From Tannerellaceae bacterium (GTDB lineage Bacteria > Bacteroidota > Bacteroidia > Bacteroidales > Tannerellaceae): 51,462 nt of DNA. The stretch is from positions 1 through 51,462 of the forward strand of contig JAJQAZ010000006.1 in assembly GCA_021203545.1 (NCBI GenBank). The letters run 5' to 3'. Every line of letters begins with the position of its first letter. The first letter of the stretch is position 1. The position numbers and the translations under genes were made by a program. Shown piece by piece: positions 26,467 through 35,311 of the stretch. The notes beneath the pieces were generated by a model. That model was given only the letters and a program-made list of their open reading frames with translations. It searched no databases and was not told the origin of the DNA.

Positions 26467-27782
26467 TACGACATATCCTTACCATTATCTGGAACGAACG
26501 CAAATCCAACGGATGGTTGTTCCTCGAATATATCTTCATTTTTTCCGTTCTCTGGTTCTGTTGTGACTATCTCTATTATATGGGACGTTGTTACCTGGAA
26601 CCCAAAGGTTTTGATATTGAAAACACCTATTATGTAAAAATGATAAAAAGTACGAAAACCAGTCCGGAGGCAGAAATAGATGAATACACGCTTACCACTA
26701 CCGTAATGGACCGTATCCGCCGGCATCCCGAAGTAGAATTTGTATCTATTTCGGAAGCTGCCATGCCCTATGGTATGAACAGTTACGGTACCGGAGGAAT
26801 GATTATGCCGGATAGTTTCCACACAATTGTACGTGATCGGCGGATAGATCTGGCTTTTCTCGATGTTTTCAGATTAAAGCTCCAAAGCGGCCGTCTGGCC
26901 GATCCGGATTATCCCGGACAGGAAGAAGAAATATTAATTAGTCCCGATATGCGGAATAGTATAGGTATATATAATGGCATCCCCTATCCTGTCCACAAAG
27001 TAATACGGTTAGAACATGGATCGAATCCGGATCAACACAGAGTGGTAACAGGTGTCCTTCCACCGGTTAAGGACTCTTTTAACGACCAATATATGGCTAC
27101 TATGTGGAGGGTCAAACCGGCAGGTAATTTCCATCTTTCTAATTCCACCATAGCCCTGCGCATCAAACCCGGAACTTCAAAAGATTTTCCGGAACGCTTT
27201 CTGCAGGAGATGAGAACACAGCTTTCATTAGATCCTTATATTTTTACCTCCATCACTTCTCTAAAAGAGATAGAAAAAGAGTCTTTGCAAAATTATGGAA
27301 CTGCCGATAGCCTGAATAGTGTGTTTGCAATCACCTTTTTCCTGATAATTAATATTTTCCTTGGGGTAATAGGTACCTTCTGGTACCGTACCCAGGCCCG
27401 ACGAAGCGAAATAGGATTACGGATTACTATGGGAGCCAAACCCCGGCAGGTAAGGAATATGCTCTATCTGGAAACACTCCTGATACTCTTTTTTGCCAGC
27501 CTGATAGCTGTAAACATTTGTATATCCCTGAATGAATACGAACTACTGGAAAGTCTTGGGATACCTACAAGCGAATGGACAAACATTGGTTCAATTCCTC
27601 TTATCAGCGGAGAAGGACAGACCAAACATACACTATCCATTCTTTGGGCCTATCTACAAAAAGAGGTAACAGTCTATCTGATCACCTTCGCGCTGTTGGC
27701 AGGTATCTCCATTTTTGCAGTCTGGTATCCGGCCCGGCGCGCATCTATGGTACAACCGGCCGAGGCTTTGCGGGAAGAGTAA
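26463..27782 (+). CDS. FtsX-like ABC permease 2
   Basis: The 439-residue protein has an N-terminal helix (LFLEYIFIFSVLWFCCDYLYYM), a long periplasmic domain (about residues 45-275), and a C-terminal block of three helices with the FtsX-like RRSEIGLRITMGAKPRQVRNMLY stretch. It overlaps the previous permease by four bases and would pair with it and the ATPase as a heterodimeric MacB-like complex. It is intact. The cargo is unknown. Confidence 0.9.
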   Translation: MIRHILTIIWNERKSNGWLFLEYIFIFSVLWFCCDYLYYMGRCYLEPKGFDIENTYYVKMIKSTKTSPEAEIDEYTLTTTVMDRIRRHPEVEFVSISEAAMPYGMNSYGTGGMIMPDSFHTIVRDRRIDLAFLDVFRLKLQSGRLADPDYPGQEEEILISPDMRNSIGIYNGIPYPVHKVIRLEHGSNPDQHRVVTGVLPPVKDSFNDQYMATMWRVKPAGNFHLSNSTIALRIKPGTSKDFPERFLQEMRTQLSLDPYIFTSITSLKEIEKESLQNYGTADSLNSVFAITFFLIINIFLGVIGTFWYRTQARRSEIGLRITMGAKPRQVRNMLYLETLLILFFASLIAVNICISLNEYELLESLGIPTSEWTNIGSIPLISGEGQTKHTLSILWAYLQKEVTVYLITFALLAGISIFAVWYPARRASMVQPAEALREE

Positions 27783-27831
27783 ATATTCCTATCTTTACTA
27801 CGTGTCGAAAAAAATAGGTTCTTTTGTGCTT

Positions 27832-29199
27832 ATGTCTAAAATTCTGAAACCGCTTATACTTGTATGCGATGATGATGCCACCGTACGTACCACCCTTACC
27901 ATGGTACTCAAACGGGCCGGTTACGAAGTAGCCACGGCTGCCACCCGCGAAGAGGCTATCAGCTTTGTCCGCAATCATACGCCCCACCTGATCCTGATGG
28001 ACATGAACTATTCGCAGACCACTACAGGCGAAGAAGGATTGCAACTATTGGCACAGGTAAAAATATTTTGTCCGCAGGTGCCTGTTATCCTGATCACCGC
28101 ATGGGGTTCTATCAATCTGGCGGTACAGGGCATACGTACCGGAGCGTTCGACTTCATCACCAAGCCGTGGAACAACCTGATGCTATTGAAAAGTATCCAG
28201 ACCGCCATCAGCCTGAACAACGAAGAGGAAAAAGAAGAGTCACTTCACACATCCGGCTTTCCGGCCATTATAGGACATTCCCCGTTATTGATACAGGCAC
28301 TCGAAACCGTATCACGGATTGCCTCCACAAATGCCCCGGTACTGATCACCGGTGAAAGCGGTACCGGCAAAGAGTTAATTGCTGCCGCTATCCATGAAAA
28401 AAGCCGCCGGGCTACCGCCCCGTTTATTAAAGTAAACCTGGGAGGTATCTCACAATCCCTGTTTGAAAGCGAAATGTTCGGACACAAAAAAGGAGCCTTT
28501 ACAGATGCCCGTTACGACCGTACCGGACGGTTTGAAATGGCTGATAAAGGAACGATCTTTCTGGACGAAATAGGCGAACTCGACCTGGTATGCCAGGTAA
28601 AACTACTACGGGTATTGCAGGACCAGACATTCGAAGCACTGGGCGACAGCCATCCCCGGCAAGTAGACACACGGGTAATTTGTGCTACAAACCGCTCCCT
28701 GCCCGGCATGGTTTCACAGGGTACTTTCCGGGAAGACCTGTTTTACCGTATAAACCTGATTATCATCCGGGTTCCTGCTTTGCGGGAACGTACGGAAGAT
28801 ATTCCATTGTTGGTACGCCATTTTATGAATCAACAGTCTGCCGTTACCGGCATAACCGATACGGACATCACTTCAGAAGCACTGGCTTACCTCAGCCGGC
28901 TACCCTGGCCCGGGAATATCCGGGAACTTAAAAACATGGTAGAGCGTACCCTGTTAGTCTCCGGCAAAAAGCTACTGACCGAACAGGATTTCAAAAGCCA
29001 GTACATCGAAACACCTCTGCACCGGCAAACAACCGGAACAGATTCGCTGCAATCATTAGAGTTAATGGAAAAAAACATGATTCTGAAAGCCATCAGCCTG
29101 TACGGTAACAACCATTCCCGGATAGCCACAGCCCTGGGCCTTACCCGGCAGGCTCTATACCGGCGATTAGAAAAATATGATATACAACTAATCAAGTAG
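27832..29199 (+). CDS. NtrC-family sigma-54 response regulator
   Basis: The ATG at 27832 gives MSKILKPLILVCDDDATVR, a normal receiver start; the frame extends upstream without support. The receiver domain (about 1-125) has the phospho-acceptor Asp57 in LILMDMNY. The AAA+ sigma-54 activator domain follows, with GESGTGKE, the GAFTDAR loop that contacts RpoN, and GTIFLDEIGEL. A Fis-type HTH ends the protein (NNHSRIATALGLTRQALYRRL). It is encoded behind a sigma-54 promoter in the same operon, so it probably activates its own expression. The kinase gene lies seven bases downstream. Confidence 0.95.
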   Translation: MSKILKPLILVCDDDATVRTTLTMVLKRAGYEVATAATREEAISFVRNHTPHLILMDMNYSQTTTGEEGLQLLAQVKIFCPQVPVILITAWGSINLAVQGIRTGAFDFITKPWNNLMLLKSIQTAISLNNEEEKEESLHTSGFPAIIGHSPLLIQALETVSRIASTNAPVLITGESGTGKELIAAAIHEKSRRATAPFIKVNLGGISQSLFESEMFGHKKGAFTDARYDRTGRFEMADKGTIFLDEIGELDLVCQVKLLRVLQDQTFEALGDSHPRQVDTRVICATNRSLPGMVSQGTFREDLFYRINLIIIRVPALRERTEDIPLLVRHFMNQQSAVTGITDTDITSEALAYLSRLPWPGNIRELKNMVERTLLVSGKKLLTEQDFKSQYIETPLHRQTTGTDSLQSLELMEKNMILKAISLYGNNHSRIATALGLTRQALYRRLEKYDIQLIK

Positions 29200-29205
29200 T
29201 CAGAA

Positions 29206-30505
29206 ATGCGAACCAAGTGGATATTTACAACAATTGTTGTTTTTATAACCGGGCTGATGTGCGGACTGGCTTTTTTGTTATATCCGGAAAATCCGGTTCC
29301 TTTCTGGGTACTACAAATCATGGCGGTTAGCACCTTGCTGTTCTCCTGGTTTCTGTACCGTTTATTAATCAAACCGCACCTATTATTACTTAGCGGTATG
29401 CAGTTATTAAAAGAACAGGATTTCTCTACCCACCTTCACCCGGTAAAAAAACAGGGAGGCGAACCAATTGATTGACCTCTTCAACCGGATGATTACCCAT
29501 TTGCGCAACGAACGGTTATCCGTACGGGGAAAAAACCGTTTCCTTGACCTGTTGATACAGGCTTCACCACAAGGCATTGTGATTCTGAATTTCAATAAAG
29601 AAATTACTGATATCAATCCGGCAGGACTCAAAATTCTCCGGATAACCCACCCGGAAGAGGTAAAAGGGAAACGGCTCGAAGAGGCACCGTTCGAACTGGC
29701 TGCCGGACTGGCCACACTGAAACAGGGAGATAATATAATCCTGCGCACAAACGGTATCAGTGCCTACCGCTGCATCCGTTCATCATTTGTAGACCAAGGT
29801 TTCGATCACCCTTTCATCCTGATCGAAGAACTTACACAAGAATTATTACAGGTAGAAAAAAGTTCCTACGAACGAATCATCCGCATGATGTCTCACGAAG
29901 TAAATAACTCTGTGGGAGCTATCAGTGCCACCCTTAACGTTGTATCCGATATTTTTACCACCCATGAAAACCAGGAATGGCAGGATGTACTCCCAGCCGT
30001 AAATGCGTCCTTCGACCGGTGCAACCACCTGGCACATTTTATCAGTAACCTCGCTCATGTGGTACGCATACCATTGCCTACCCTTTCGCATGTTTCCCTG
30101 AATGAACTGGCACGCAGCGTAGAAGCGCTGGTTCGTCCCGAATGCAAACAACGCAACATTCACCTGCACCTTGATCTCACTCCAAACGACAAACTAATTT
30201 ACATAGACGGCATCCAGTTTGAACAGGTATTAGTAAATTTACTCAAAAACGCCTATGAATCGATCAACCATGACGGCGAAATCCGCATCCTCACCCATAG
30301 TTCTCCGGTCTCAATAACAATAGAAGACAACGGCCCTGGCATACCGGACGAAGTAAAAGACAAACTATTTACCCCATTCTTCACCACCAAACCCACCGGA
30401 CAAGGCATCGGCCTCCTCTTCGTCCGCGAAGTACTTACCAACCACAAATGCGGATTCACCCTCACCACACAAGCAACCCAAACCTGTTTCCGCATCACCT
30501 TTTAA
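29206..30505 (+). pseudogene. Sensor histidine kinase, frameshifted
   Basis: The N-terminus has two transmembrane helices (WIFTTIVVFITGLMCGLAFLL and WVLQIMAVSTLLFSWFLY). A linker, a PAS-like domain (LLIQASPQGIVILNFNKEI), the HisKA box MMSHEVNNSVGAIS, and HATPase motifs (NLLKNAYESI, DNGPGIPDEVKD, GQGIGLLFVREV) follow. The frame changes at an A7 run (29445-29451). A6 gives PVKNREANQLIDLFNRMI and a 432-residue kinase. It is the cognate partner of the NtrC-type regulator upstream. Without the repair, only a short membrane peptide and a soluble kinase core would be made. Confidence 0.87.
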
Positions 30506-30582
30506 TGCCTTGCAAATATTACAGGTTTAAGTTTTTTTGCCAGCTTTTCACTGGCTTTCGCTGGGCTTTCTTTCCTTTCGCT

Positions 30583-30604
30583 GGCGCAGATTTAAATCTG
30601 TGCC
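30583..30604. repeat. GCAGATTTAAATCTG palindrome with flanking GCGAAAG repeats
   Basis: A perfect core palindrome, CAGATTTAAATCTG, lies beside CTTTCGCTGG repeats (30546-30583). The same core with GCGAAAGGCTAGCGAAAG occurs in opposite orientation at 43744-43785. It lies between the kinase stop and repeat copy C. Confidence 0.7.
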
Positions 30605-30653
30605 TAAACTAACAGGCGGTTAATAAGTATAGAAAAATTTCACTTTTAACATT

Positions 30654-30788
30654 TTGGACAGAGGGATTTGCAATCCCCGACAATCGAGTCTTAGGATTTG
30701 TAATCCTTTTTATAATACTTAGGATGTATGAATGGGATTGTAAATCCCAAGACTCAACAAACCGGGATTACAAATCCCGGTGATCCAA
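30654..30788 (+). repeat. Nested palindromic repeat element, copy C
   Basis: This is the cleanest copy of the family. It begins TTGGACAGAGGGATTTG and ends CAAATCCCGGTGATCCAA. Inside, GAGTCTTAGGATTTG mirrors TGTAAATCCCAAGACTC around a short centre (AATACTTAGGATGTATG). The element lies between the convergent kinase and TonB-domain genes. Confidence 0.88.
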
Positions 30789-30794
30789 ATACAT

Positions 30795-31283
30795 TCAGCG
30801 CGTAAAATTAACCGGAACGGTATACCTTACTTTTACAGATTTACCATTTTGTATTCCGGGTTCCCATTTGGACATATTATTTATTACCCGGATTGCTTCA
30901 GCGTCCAGATCTTCCTGCAATCCACGTAGTACTGTTGGCTCGCTGATACTCCCGTCTTCATTTACTATAAAATTACAGATTACCCGGCCCTGAATACCTA
31001 CATCCCCAAATTTTTCCGGATAACGAATGGTTCTGTGTATATAAACTTTCATCGAATCAATACCGCCGGGAAACTCCGGCATCTTCTCTACAGTTGTAAA
31101 TACCGGTTCATTACTTTCATACCAGAAGGTCCGGGAAGTATCCGGCATATAGCAAGCCAATGTGATAAACAAAAATACAATAACACCTATTAAAATCAGA
31201 ATCCAGTCTACCAGACGGATATTAAAAGAAACAGGAATCTGTTTCCGTTCTTTATTACTTTTTAAATCCAGTACTCTTTTCAT
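30795..31283 (-). CDS. TonB C-terminal-domain protein
   Basis: The 162-residue protein has one N-terminal helix (WILILIGVIVFLFITLACYM, about residues 31-50) and a TonB-type C-terminal domain (about 75-162): MPEFPGGIDSMKVYIHRTIRYPE, then GRVICNFIVNEDGSI and WEPGIQNGKSVKVRYTVPVNF. The proline-rich spanning linker of true TonB is absent, so it may be an energy-transducing variant or a short accessory. It has no ExbB/ExbD neighbours. Five 22-23 bp spaced repeats lie 106-200 bp upstream of its start. Confidence 0.85.
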   Translation of the reverse strand: MKRVLDLKSNKERKQIPVSFNIRLVDWILILIGVIVFLFITLACYMPDTSRTFWYESNEPVFTTVEKMPEFPGGIDSMKVYIHRTIRYPEKFGDVGIQGRVICNFIVNEDGSISEPTVLRGLQEDLDAEAIRVINNMSKWEPGIQNGKSVKVRYTVPVNFTR

Positions 31284-31385
31284 CTTTCTATCCTCCTATC
31301 CTTTAAATCTAACCTTTCTACTTATATAGATGCAAAAAACAAGTACAATTCCATAACCCTTCACGCCTTTTAACAAGGTTCATTC

Positions 31386-31490
31386 TCCATGACTTTTTAT
31401 CTCAACTACAATGACTTTTTACCCCCACTCTCCATGACTTTTCACCCTCAATTTCCATGACTTTTTTGCACGAATACAATGACTTTTTTG
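31386..31490 (-). repeat. Five direct repeats with 22-23 bp period upstream of the TonB-domain gene
   Basis: ATGACTTTT occurs with its first base at 31389, 31411, 31434, 31457 and 31479, giving steps of 22, 23, 23 and 22. On the minus strand, which is the coding direction of the adjacent gene, the unit reads AAAAGTCAT followed by GG or TG. The sequence between units is not conserved. Two-turn spacing of a short motif fits a row of protein binding sites. Confidence 0.75.
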
Positions 31491-31861
31491 CGGCTTTTTT
31501 ATTTAAAACAAAAAGACAAAACATCAGGCTGGTAAACAAACATTCTCCTTTGCTTACAAAACAGGTAAAAGGGAGTATTTTCACAAACACCCCCTTTGGT
31601 CCTAACCACATTATTTACACCTGTAGATTATTAAAAATAACAAGATGTAACAATATTGTTTGAATGTGTATCTACGAATAAATTGTTTATCATTTTCAAA
31701 CCGGAAAGACGATTCAAACATCGCCTTTCCGGAAAAGTGAGGTATTATACCTGTTTTTCTGCTTTAGGATAGTAATTTACCGTTTAAGTCTATTGCTCTT
31801 ATTTTTTATGAAAATCTACCTGTTAAAACCTAACTTATCTCTTTTTGTCTTATTTCATAGG

Positions 31862-31911
31862 GGGACGGCAGTTATACCATATATTATAACTTACCATTTA
31901 ACTGCCGTCCC
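31862..31911. other. Perfect 13-bp-stem hairpin
   Basis: GGGACGGCAGTTA (31862-31874) pairs exactly with TAACTGCCGTCCC (31899-31911) around a 24-base AT-rich loop. No T-run follows closely on either strand, so termination is doubtful. It could be a small RNA stem or the ends of a tiny inserted element. Confidence 0.7.
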
Positions 31912-32303
31912 TGCTATACTAATTACTTATAAAGCATTTTTTAAATAACTACACTGCAAATATATGACATTCCTACGGAACAGATATACCTAATTATTGC
32001 CCGTTTATACACAATCTCTTTCATTTTTCCTCTTTGTGCAAATTTTAGAATTCAACATACAACCTAACTATTTAATATTCAGGACAAAAATTTACAAATA
32101 CCCACGGATTTCACCCGCGGTTAGTCATATTCAAGTCCTTCGGGCTTACAAGCTGTAACTTTTTTGATTTTACAATGTTGTTTTTACACAGCCTCTCCAG
32201 AGGGGCGATTAATACTATATTTCTCAATAGATTAAATCTAAAATCAAAACCGGAGTCTTACAAAACCATGGAAGGAAATATCTAAACTGACGTACCGGAT
32301 TGT

Positions 32304-32394
32304 TTCGTTTGACAATTGTTATACATTCGTTTGATAATTGTTGCGTATTCGTTTATCAATTGTCAAACGAATACGCAATAATTATCAAACGAAT
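32304..32394. repeat. 22-bp period repeats folded into a 30-bp-arm hairpin
   Basis: CGTTT recurs at 32306, 32328 and 32350, inside a TTCGTTTGATAATTGTT-like unit. Reverse copies with AAACG follow at 32365 and 32387. The arms 32325-32354 and 32365-32394 match over 30 bases with one G-T pair, and the loop is 32355-32364. All steps within each orientation are exactly 22 bp. Confidence 0.85.
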
Positions 32395-32485
32395 AGAATA
32401 TTACTGATTTTCATTCAGTTTTTAATTAGAAAACAAAAAACTATATATGAAGAAGTATGAAAACCCAGTACGGAATTTATAAAAC

Positions 32486-32660
32486 TCCCGTACCCGGAAA
32501 TTGTAATCCCCGGCCAACCAATCTTAGAATCTGTGATCCGAAAAACAAATAAACCCCCGTTATACTGTTACTTATTCGTATTCAAACGGATTAAAAATCC
32601 TTATACCCGGGCAGGCGGGGAAATTACACATCGGAGATTCCGGTTCACCGGAAAGAACAT
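32486..32660 (-). repeat. Decayed copy of the nested palindromic element
   Basis: Pieces such as GGAAATTGTAATCCCCGGCC, AATCTTAGAATCTGTGATCC and CGGATTAAAAATCC follow in the order seen in the intact copies. GGTTCACCGG occurs twice at the end (about 32642 and 32663). Terminal TTGGAC is lost. It is probably an old, degraded copy. Confidence 0.5.
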
Positions 32661-32698
32661 TCTGGTTCACCGGCGTCCCCGCTGTTTAAAAATATACT

Positions 32699-35053
32699 TT
32701 ACTCTGATTTCAGTGTATTTACCGGATTGGTATTAGCGGCACGCCAGTTTTGATAGGTTACTGTCGCAATAGTGATCAGAGATACGAATAAAAATGCCAG
32801 GGCAAACACCCATAAGTAAATGGGTACTTTATAGACAAAATTTTCTAACCAGCGGCTTACACCATACCAGGCTAAAGGGGCCGCAACTACAAAACAGCCG
32901 GATACAATTAACAGGTAGTTTTTATTATAATCCAGGAGAATAGCACCTGTTGTAGACCCTAAGACTTTCCGTACGCCAATCTCTTTCAATTTATATTCGC
33001 TTTCAAAAATTACTAACCCGAATACGCCGACAATAGAGATAAAAATAGCTATCAGGCTAAAAAGTCCGATCAGCTTCATTAGAATATTCTCCTTTTCGTA
33101 CATCTGCTGCACTACTTCATCGTAAAACCACATTTTAAACGGATAGGCGTTATCTATATTGGTCAGTGTATTGCGGAAATAATCCATTGTCTGCTGCAAA
33201 TCCACTCCCGGCCGGGTTTTTATTAAGACAAAACCCGGAGTAAACCAATCGTCTTTCGTAACCTGGAAAGCCATAGGAGCCATTTCCATGCGGTAAGAAG
33301 TAAAAGGGATATCCTGCATAAATCCGATAATCTCTTCATCCCCAATTTTCTCGCCCAATTCCAGGTTATATACATCCTTTGCCATTTTATTAAAAACCAG
33401 TGCTCCATCGTGTTGGGCATCTTCCATGCGGAAAGGCCGTCCTTCGGTAACCTGTATACCCATTACATCAAAAAACGCGGGATCTACACAAAGATTATAA
33501 TACTGTATATCCTGGTCCTGACGGAAATCACGGCCATACAGGCTATACATTTCTCCCGCTGCCATGAGGTCCTGCACAAACGACACACTTTCTATGCCGG
33601 AATAAGCTAATAGTTCATTTTGAAGAACGTTCTTACCTGTACGTACATTATCATTAATGGTAGAGACCAGAACCTGCCCTTTATCATACCCCAGGTTATT
33701 ATTTACCATGTAACGATTCTGCAAATATATAAAAGCTGCGCAAATAATTAAAACAAATGAAGATATATATTGGAAGGCCACCAATGTGTTACGCAATTGT
33801 TTTCCTTTGGGTGACATACCAAAAGAACCTTTTAATACCAGGGCGGGAGAAAAAGAAGTAATATAAAAAGAAGGATAAAGACCTGCACACAAAGCAACGA
33901 TCAATGAAATACCGGCTGTAGCAACAATCAAAAACGCATGATCTGATAAGGAAACTTCGGCACTAACCAGATTGTGTAAAGAAGAGACCGAAAACAGATG
34001 TACCAGAAACAATGCCAGGAAAAAGGATAAAAGACAAATCGTTACAGTTTCAAAAAGTAGCCCCCACCGTAGCATCGCCTGGCCGGCTCCCAACACTTTT
34101 TGTGTATTAATACTTTTAATCCGGATAGGGGTTAATGCCATACTAAAGTTAGTATAATTAATGGCTGCTATAAATAACAGGATAATTGAAATGCCTATCA
34201 ACACATATATGGTTTGCCGGCTTGATTTATCTACCAGGTCATACAGGACACCCTGTGTAAAATGGAGATCAGTGAAAGGTACCAAACGTACTTTCAGAGC
34301 ACTCTGTGCCAGGGTTAGTTTTTGATTCATCTCTTCGTGGTGATTCTCCATATAATTAGCCATTACACGCTCCATATTGGCCGGATCGTCTAATACAATA
34401 AAGGTACAATACGACCAATCTCCCCATATTTCTTTATGATTATCCTGCACAGACGCATACAGGTAGTTTTTCACGGAACTGTTATCCGGAAAATCTTTAT
34501 AAACGCCTCCGATTGTCCAGGTTTCCTGTTCTACCAAAAAACTTTCTTCCAGATAAAACAGTTTCCCTACGGCCGGTTCATCCCCGAAAACTTTCCGGGC
34601 CATACTTTCCGGTATTAATAATGTTCCCGGAGCCTCTATCGATCCGGCATCGCCCTCCACCATATTAAAAGAGAATACATTCATATGGTTGGGTAACACC
34701 AGATAAAGATTCTGCCAGAACATTTCACGTACATTTCCTTTATCTACCCCCACTACTATTTCGGGAGCCATAGCAAAATGATAAGAGCCATCTACCACAT
34801 GGGGAGATGAATTAATAAACAGGTCTGCAAACGGGCGGGGAGTAATAGCCACCCATTGATCCTGCATCCTCAACTCCAACCGGTATATATTTCCGGCATT
34901 GGGTATATTGCGGTTAAAATTCAAATCGTACTTTACCTGGATCATAATTAAAATAAAAGCTGCAAAAGCAACGGTTAGTCCCAGTATATTCAAAATGGTA
35001 GCCACCTTAAAACGGCGCAGCAGGCTAATAAAATTTCGTATGATAGTTTTCAT
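32699..35053 (-). CDS. Orphan FtsX/MacB-like ABC permease
   Basis: The start at 35053 gives MKTIIRNFISLLRRFKVATILNILGLTVAFAAF, the usual N-terminus; the frame extends 17 codons further without support. The 784-residue protein has two MacB-type halves, each with a periplasmic MacB-PCD region followed by FtsX-like helices. The second half has KEIGVRKVLGSTTG before the final helices. No ATPase adjoins; it may use the LolD-like ATPase at 24492 or another. Such permeases are numerous in Bacteroidales and often linked to peptide or drug export. It is intact. Confidence 0.92.
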   Translation of the reverse strand: MKTIIRNFISLLRRFKVATILNILGLTVAFAAFILIMIQVKYDLNFNRNIPNAGNIYRLELRMQDQWVAITPRPFADLFINSSPHVVDGSYHFAMAPEIVVGVDKGNVREMFWQNLYLVLPNHMNVFSFNMVEGDAGSIEAPGTLLIPESMARKVFGDEPAVGKLFYLEESFLVEQETWTIGGVYKDFPDNSSVKNYLYASVQDNHKEIWGDWSYCTFIVLDDPANMERVMANYMENHHEEMNQKLTLAQSALKVRLVPFTDLHFTQGVLYDLVDKSSRQTIYVLIGISIILLFIAAINYTNFSMALTPIRIKSINTQKVLGAGQAMLRWGLLFETVTICLLSFFLALFLVHLFSVSSLHNLVSAEVSLSDHAFLIVATAGISLIVALCAGLYPSFYITSFSPALVLKGSFGMSPKGKQLRNTLVAFQYISSFVLIICAAFIYLQNRYMVNNNLGYDKGQVLVSTINDNVRTGKNVLQNELLAYSGIESVSFVQDLMAAGEMYSLYGRDFRQDQDIQYYNLCVDPAFFDVMGIQVTEGRPFRMEDAQHDGALVFNKMAKDVYNLELGEKIGDEEIIGFMQDIPFTSYRMEMAPMAFQVTKDDWFTPGFVLIKTRPGVDLQQTMDYFRNTLTNIDNAYPFKMWFYDEVVQQMYEKENILMKLIGLFSLIAIFISIVGVFGLVIFESEYKLKEIGVRKVLGSTTGAILLDYNKNYLLIVSGCFVVAAPLAWYGVSRWLENFVYKVPIYLWVFALAFLFVSLITIATVTYQNWRAANTNPVNTLKSE

Positions 35054-35271
35054 TACTATGATTGTTTGTTTGCTTGTATAAATCCCAAAAAGCATGCCAA
35101 ACATCCTATTTTATTAATTCACAACACCATAAACAAATAACAACAACTGCAAAATGTCCAATATATTTACATCCCTGTAAAATTATTTGACATCGAGGCA
35201 CTATAAAGGCTGCAAAAGTGGAAGAAAAGAAAACACTTTTGGCAAGCCTTTTTTTTATTTGGCAAACTTTC

Positions 35272-35279
35272 TATCTTTG
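35272..35279 (+). promoter_or_regulatory. Putative -7 box for the 35.3-39.6 kb operon
   Basis: TATCTTTG matches TAnnTTTG, 33 bp before the ATG at 35312. Upstream, TTTTGGCAAGCC and TTTGGCAAACT form an imperfect direct repeat about 20 bp apart (35237 and 35258). Neither is at ideal -33 spacing. Confidence 0.55.
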
Positions 35280-35311
35280 AAACCAAAGTAAATAACCGTA
35301 AAAACAAATAT

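Larger units (their letters stand above)
31284..32698. other. 1.4-kb repeat-rich intergenic region
   Basis: No convincing gene was found in six frames. The region holds a 22-23 bp period array (31386-31490), a 13-bp-stem hairpin (31862-31911), and CCACGGATTTCACCCGCGG with an AAGTCC-TTCG-GGCTT hairpin (32133-32147). It also has a CCTCTCCAGAGG palindrome near 32192, a second 22-bp period array with a 30-bp-arm hairpin (32304-32394), and a decayed GGATTTGTAATCC-type element (32486-32660). The open frame at 32533-32736 lies within the decayed element and is probably not coding. Confidence 0.65.

Noticed and set aside
31386-31490. CRISPR array
   Set aside because: The conserved unit is only about 9-12 bases with 10-13-base gaps and no cas genes; this is not CRISPR spacing.
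32533-32736. Open frame of 67 codons
   Set aside because: It lies in a decayed repeat element and runs into the end of the permease gene on the other strand.
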